Source: Allodiplogaster sudhausi (Eukaryota > Nematoda > Chromadorea > Rhabditida > Diplogasteridae). Taken from it: DNA of 64,000 nt. A program made the position numbers and the translations under genes. Below are positions 59,001 to 64,000 of the stretch, in pieces (positions within the stretch are counted from its first letter, which is position 1; each line of letters begins with the position of its first letter). The notes below the pieces were generated by a model. That model worked only from the letters and a program-made list of their open reading frames with translations. It had not been told where the DNA came from and made no database searches. Location: positions 1,541,001 through 1,605,000 of the forward strand of contig CALZFC010000030.1 of NCBI GenBank assembly GCA_945643635.1, read 5' to 3'.

Positions 59001-62000
59001 TCAACATCTACCACTCAGTCAAGTACCACTCCCTCAACATCTACTACTCAGTCAAGTACCACTCCCTCAACATCTACTACTCAGTCAAGTACCACTCCCT
59101 CAACATCTACCACTCAGTCAAGTACCACTCCCTCAACATCTACCACTCAGTCAAGTACCACTCCCTCAACATCTACTACTCAGTCAAGTACCACTCCCTC
59201 AACATCTACTACTCAGTCAAGTAGCACTCCCTCAACATCTACCACTCAGTCAAGTACCACTCCCTCAACATCTACCACTCAGTCAAGTACCACTCCCTCA
59301 AGATCTACCACTCAGTCAAGTACCACTCCCTCAACAGCTACCACTCAGTCAAGTACCACTCCCTCAACATCTACCACTCAGTCAAGTACCACTCCCTCAA
59401 CATCTACTACTCACAATCAGTCAAGTACCACTCCTTCAACATATACTGCTCAGTCAAGTACCACTCAATCAACATCTACTACTCAGTCAAGTACCACTCC
59501 CTCAACATCTACTACTCAGTCAAGTACCACTCCCTCAACATCTACCACTCCGTCAAGTACCACTCCCTCAACATCTACTACTCAGTCAAGTACCACTCCC
59601 TCAACATCTACTACTCAGTCAAGTACCACTCCCTCAACATCTACCACTCAGTCAAGTACCACTCCCTCAACATCTACCACTCAGTCAAGTACCACTCCCT
59701 CAACATCTACTACTCAGTCAAGTACCACTCCCTCAACATCTACTACTCAGTCAAGTACCACTCCCTCAACATCTACCATTCAGTCTAGTACCACTCCCTC
59801 AACATCTACCACTCAGTCAAGAACCACTCCCTCAACAGCTACCACTCAGTCAAGTACCACTCAATCAACATCTACAACTCAGTCAAGTACCACTCCTTTA
59901 ACATCTACTACTCCAAGTACCACTCCCTCAACATCTACCACTCAGCTAAGTACCACTCCCTCAACATCTACTACTCAGTCAAGTACCACTCCCTCAACAT
60001 CTACCACTCAGTCAAGTACCACTCCCTCAACATCTACTACTCAGTCAAGTACCACTCCCTCAACATCTACTACTCAGTCAAGTACCACTCCCTCAACATC
60101 TACCACTCAGTCAAGTACCACTCCCTCAACATCTACCACTCAGTCAAGTACCACTCCCTCAACATCTACTACTCAGTCAAGTACCACTCCCTCAACATCT
60201 ACCACTCAGTCAAGTACCACTCCCTCAACATCTACCACTCAGTCAAGTACCACTCCCTCAACATCTACCACTCAGTCAAGTACCACTCCCTCAACAGCTA
60301 CCACTCAGTCAAGTACCACTCAATCAACATCTACAACTCAGTCAAGTACCACTCCTTTAACATCTACTACTCAGTCAAGTACCACTCCCTCAACATCTAC
60401 CACTCAGCTAAGTACCACTCCCTCAACATCTACTACTCAGTCAAGTACCACTCCCTCAACATCTACCACTCAGTCAAGTACCACTCCTTCAACATCTACT
60501 GCTCAGTCAAGTACCACTCAATCAACATCTACTACTCAGTCAAGTACCACTCCCTCAACATCTACTACTCAGTCAAGTACCACTCCCTCAACATCTACCA
60601 CTCCGTCAAGTACCACTCCCTCAACATCTACTACTCAGTCAAGTACCACTCCCTCAACATCTACTACTCAGTCAAGTACCACTCCCTCAACATCTACCAC
60701 TCAGTCAAGTACCACTCCCTCAACATCTACCACTCAGTCAAGTACCACTCCCTCAACATCTACTACTCAGTCAAGTACCACTCCCTCAACATCTACTACT
60801 CAGTCAAGTACCACTCCCTCAACATCTACCATTCAGTCTAGTACCACTCCCTCAACATCTACCACTCAGTCAAGAACCACTCCCTCAACAGCTACCACTC
60901 AGTCAAGTACCACTCAATCAACATCTACAACTCAGTCAAGTACCACTCCTTTAACATCTACTACTCCAAGTACCACTCCCTCAACATCTACCACTCAGCT
61001 AAGTACCACTCCCTCAACATCTACTACTCAGTCAAGTACCACTCCCTCAACATCTACCACTCAGTCAAGTACCACTCCCTCAACATCTATTACTCAGTCA
61101 AGTACCACTCCCTCAACATCTACTACTCAGTCAAGTACCACTCCCTCAACATCTACCACTCAGTCAAGTACCACTCCCTCAACATCTACCACTCAGTCAA
61201 GTACCACTCCCTCAACATCTACTACTCAGTCAAGTACCACTCCCTCAACATCTACCACTCAGTCAAGTACCACTCCCTCAACAGCTACCACTCAGTCAAG
61301 TACCACTCCCTCAACATCTACCACTCAGTCAAGTACCACTCCCTCAAGATCTACCACTCAGTCAAGTACCACTCCCTCAACATCTACCACTCAGTCAAGT
61401 ACCACTCCCTCAAGATCTACCACTCAGTCAAGTACCACTCCCTCAACATCTACCACTCAGTCAAGTACCACTCCCTCAACAGCTACCACTCAGTCAAGTA
61501 CCACTCCCTCAACATCTACCACTCAGTCAAGTACCACTCCCTCAAGATCTACCACTCAGTCAAGTACCACTCCCTCAACATCTACCACTCAGTCAAGTAC
61601 CACTCCCTCAACATCTACTACTCAGTCAAGTACCACTCCCTCAACATCTACCACTCAATCAAGTACCACTACCTCAACATCTACCACTCAGTCAAGTACC
61701 ACTCCCTCAACATCTACTACTCAGTCAAGTACCACTCCCTCAACATCTACCACTCAGTCAAGTACCACTACCTCAACATCTACCACTCAGTCAAGTACCA
61801 CTCCCTCAACATCTACCACTCAGTCAAGTACCACTCCCTCAACATCTACCACTCAGTCAAGTACCACTCCCTCAACATCTACCACTCAGTCAAGTACCAG
61901 TCCCTCAGCATCTACCACTCAGTCAGGTACCACTCCTCAACATCTAATTAATTTTTATGACAACCTTGTACGTGAAGATGTGTCACTTAATAGTAGTAAT

Positions 62001-62634
62001 TCTTGAGAGAAAAGGTTGGCGAGTAAAGATGCAAATAATTACAAGTATGTAAATTCTAAGTGATAGTATAAGTGATAATAATATGGATAAATAAAATATG
62101 CTCTTTCACTGGGCAACAGAAAATGAGTAACCATAAGCTGGCCACGATTAACAGAGAGCTCGTGCCAAAAGAGCCCTCAGCTGGAGAAAAATATGCACAC
62201 AAAAAAAGAAATTGAAGCTAAAAGAACTAAACTGGCCATAATTTCCAGTGACGGAATGCCAAAAGTGTCCTTCGTTGGCCTACTCGGAAAATGACGTGAG
62301 CCTCAAAGAAAACTTTGCCGATACGCCCTCCCATGGCAAGCACGGCTGCCTTATTAAGGACTGTCGCCGTTATCAGCTTCGTTATGAGGATGTCAGTACT
62401 CGGAGAGCAGTAGACAACTACACGCAGAATAATATCTGTTACTGGTCACAGATATTATCAGTACTTTATATCCGCAACCAGTAACAGATTCACTATTAAA
62501 CTTGTTTCATTTTCAATTAAACTATATTCTTCCAGAAGTCAGCGATTCTTCATTCCGTCACCTGCAACCCAGCACTTCCCGGCTTCATCGATAGGAATAA
62601 CACGCCAGTGACTAAGCCCGTCGCTTGCTGTTAG
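56059..62634 (+). CDS. Giant secreted Thr/Ser-rich mucin-like protein
   Basis: Five exons (56059-56131, 56661-56689, 56742-61926, 62249-62391, 62536-62634) join in phase to 1842 residues. Exon 1 is a signal peptide, MRWLPLCVIFASAIMQGLPL, then AKACG. Exon 2 adds GSSCRDPSE. Exon 3 is about 155 copies of an 11-residue unit, STTPSTSTTQS, ideal for dense O-glycosylation. The C-terminal domain is Cys-rich: TECQKCPSLAYSEN, HGCLIKDCRRYQLRYED, then HSVTCNPALPGF and a terminal CC. That pattern recalls the nematode C6/DUF281 type, but this is a guess. All junctions are GT-AG. The product is probably secreted to a mucous or surface coat. Confidence 0.85.
56157..56555 (+). mobile_element. Long-TIR MITE in intron 1 of the mucin gene
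   Basis: Arms of about 115 bp are inverted copies (GTGTCGATTTGCTTTGC at 56222 versus GCAAAGCAAATCGACAT at 56470). The outer ends are GGTTCACGAACTTTTTGAAC and its counterpart ending GTTAATCC. It is non-coding and fills most of the intron. Confidence 0.8.
56800..61940 (+). repeat. 33-bp coding tandem repeat with 1980-bp higher-order repeat
   Basis: The unit is CAGTCAAGTACCACTCCCTC plus AACATCTACCACT. Rare variants (ACCATTCAGTCTAG, TCAGCTAAG, GTAGCACT, CACAATCAG) recur in a fixed order. They show that about 57000-58980 and 58980-60960 are direct copies exactly 1980 bp (60 units) apart, and the lines I compared were identical. The final kilobase is more uniform. Confidence 0.95.
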
Positions 62635-62639
62635 TCCAT

Positions 62640-63018
62640 AAAAGAAGCTGTCCATGGAGTTCTATTTTTTGCTAATATTACCCTGCCCAACGGAGAACAT
62701 CGCTAGGAAAAGTATGAATGCATCCAGAAAGGGGCCTAATAAGGAGGATAAGCACATTTTCCCCTCGTTCTTCATCGCCCCCTTGCCTATTTTCTGCACA
62801 TGCACACCCTCATTCTTTCAGGAAAAATGTGATAACTACATGCGAATCGGCAAGCCACGCTTGACATTCGAGAGGTAGAGAGAAAAAGTCTCAAGAAGTC
62901 TAGTTTGTTATGATGGATACTGTGCTAGCTAACCGCCAAAACTTTTTAAAAGATGATGCGGCAATTCAAACGTCAGTTTTCGAAATCGGCCTCTAAACTA
63001 ACTGGACAGTCCATTAAG
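62640..63018 (-). mobile_element. MITE family 2 copy, inverted
   Basis: The interior matches 11975-12125 in reverse (GTTTTGGCGG, CACAGTATCCATCA, ACAAACTAGAC). The ends are AAGAAGCTGTCCATGGAG and GGACAGTCCATTAAG. It begins within 10 bp of the mucin stop codon, so it likely forms part of the 3' UTR. Confidence 0.7.
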
Positions 63019-63464
63019 AAGGTCATTCCAATCAAGCAAGAATCTGACTCATCCGGTCTCATTAGCTTTAAAGTAACGGTCCGGGAATCTTTCTACATTA
63101 GAAAAAGTGTGTAATTAAACGAGCGGGCTAATACAGTTCCATCATGGCGTGAAAGGAGAACGTGAAAGAGGAGGACGACTCATGATTGGCCTTTCCAATC
63201 TCGATTGCTTATAAATTTGTAACGAGTGAACAAAATCGCTCAAACTTTCGATGTCGATGTAATCGACCAAAGCGAATTCACCAATGAAGAGAAATCATAT
63301 GTATGTTATTCCCCTGATAGCTCATTTAGAATGAGAGCGTTCACTCCGGTTAATATTTTCCTTCTTGTTTTTCTTCAAGCTATTTTCAGATCTATTTTCA
63401 GCAGCTTTGTGATAGTTCTCAAAACATTTCTTGCCAATTATAATTCTTTTTTCTAGACGATTGT
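63019..63464. other. Candidate 5' region of next gene
   Basis: ATG at 63331 starts MRAFTPVNIFLLVFLQAIF, which looks like a signal peptide. Its possible donors are all phase 0 and do not fit the best frame of the following exon. The link is unproven. Confidence 0.3.
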
Positions 63465-64000
63465 GGCTGCACTATCAGCATGTACACTTTGTCTACGCTC
63501 TGCCCTCCAGGTCAGATTTCAGTAAATTAAAAAAAGTAAAGAAGGAATGATGCTTTCGAGTGGGACAAATACTTTCAGGTTTCTTTTGCCAAGACAGGTT
63601 CATGCCCTTCTCCAACTGCCATTCAATGTGTTCTCCCGGCGATTCATTCATCACTTATGTTAGTAAGCATGTGCTAATAAGATTAGATTTGATCACTGAA
63701 AAAGAAAGAAGGCAGATGGTTAGCATGAGAAACATAAGGCAACAGGGAGAAGGTATGCTCTCGCCTTAGATGCCGGACGTCCCTGAGGGCGTTCGTGTGC
63801 CGGCCGAAGATGTGTTCTGCGACTCGTCAAATATCTGGCAGCCATTCGGCATCCCCCAACTGATTTCCTTGACAAAATGTGCTACGCCAAGTGGGCTTAA
63901 CTTGTTTCTATTAACAATCGAATAAATCGTTCTTGGCAGTCGATCAGCTGGCGACCACACAACCGGTCTCGGCTACGTGCCCGGCTTTGGAAGAACTTGA
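63465..64000 (+). CDS. Partial Cys-rich secreted protein gene, runs off the window
   Basis: Plus-strand exons at about 63466-63508, 63580-63658, 63771-63860 and 63939-64000 read DCGCTISMYTLSTLCPP, GFFCQDRFMPFSNCHSMCSP, MPDVPEGVRVPAEDVFCDSS and DQLATTQPVSATCPALEEL. The high Cys content and CPPG-x2-C spacing suggest a small disulfide-rich extracellular domain. The start and end are not in view, and another phase is also open. Confidence 0.4.

Overview
The window is eukaryotic and most likely from a nematode. The genes have short exons, small introns and pyrimidine-rich acceptors often ending TTTCAG. The protein families also fit: a tandem family of 7-transmembrane receptors resembling serpentine SRG/SRV chemoreceptors, a DEG/ENaC channel, a Core-2/I-branching glycosyltransferase, a secreted three-finger protein, a giant Thr/Ser mucin, and a two-ORF CR1-like LINE. 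I cannot name the species. I recognised no tRNA, rRNA, CRISPR array or bacterial operon.

Layout. 1-4900: an intact-looking LINE on the minus strand, with a (TA)n tract and a tandem array of heat-shock-element-like DNA at its 5' end. 5000-34400: five related receptor genes, called here A (5495-10541, minus), B (14021-17352, minus), C (18495-20898, minus), D (24805-27286, plus) and E (31391-34344, minus). Each rebuilds to 328-336 codons with matching exon phases. Gene A has a decayed LINE in intron 4, gene B has a 1-kb heat-shock-element array in intron 3, and gene C has an extra intron holding a MITE end. Two small single-pass membrane protein genes lie by this cluster (27956-29198 plus; 35121-35946 minus). 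Between the receptors are many MITEs, foldback palindromes and a roughly 400-bp interspersed repeat.

36000-48500: a Core-2/I-branching enzyme gene (38465-41905, minus), three decaying copies of a small coiled-coil gene with their flanking repeats, and a GPI-anchored-type three-finger protein (47169-47912, minus). 48900-53900: a DEG/ENaC channel gene on the minus strand. It lacks the usual His-Gly motif before TM1 and appears to carry Thr-rich and Cys-rich exons inserted before TM2. 54200-55500: a decayed direct repeat. 56059-62634: a five-exon secreted mucin gene of 1842 codons whose third exon holds about 155 33-bp repeats. 62640-64000: a MITE and the start of another Cys-rich secreted gene that runs off the window.

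The locus reads as chemosensory and cell-surface or secreted functions in a transposon-rich region. The most notable signal is the pair of 98-100-bp satellite arrays. Every monomer carries two near-perfect five-pentamer heat shock elements. One array sits in the 5' leader of the intact LINE and the other inside a receptor intron.
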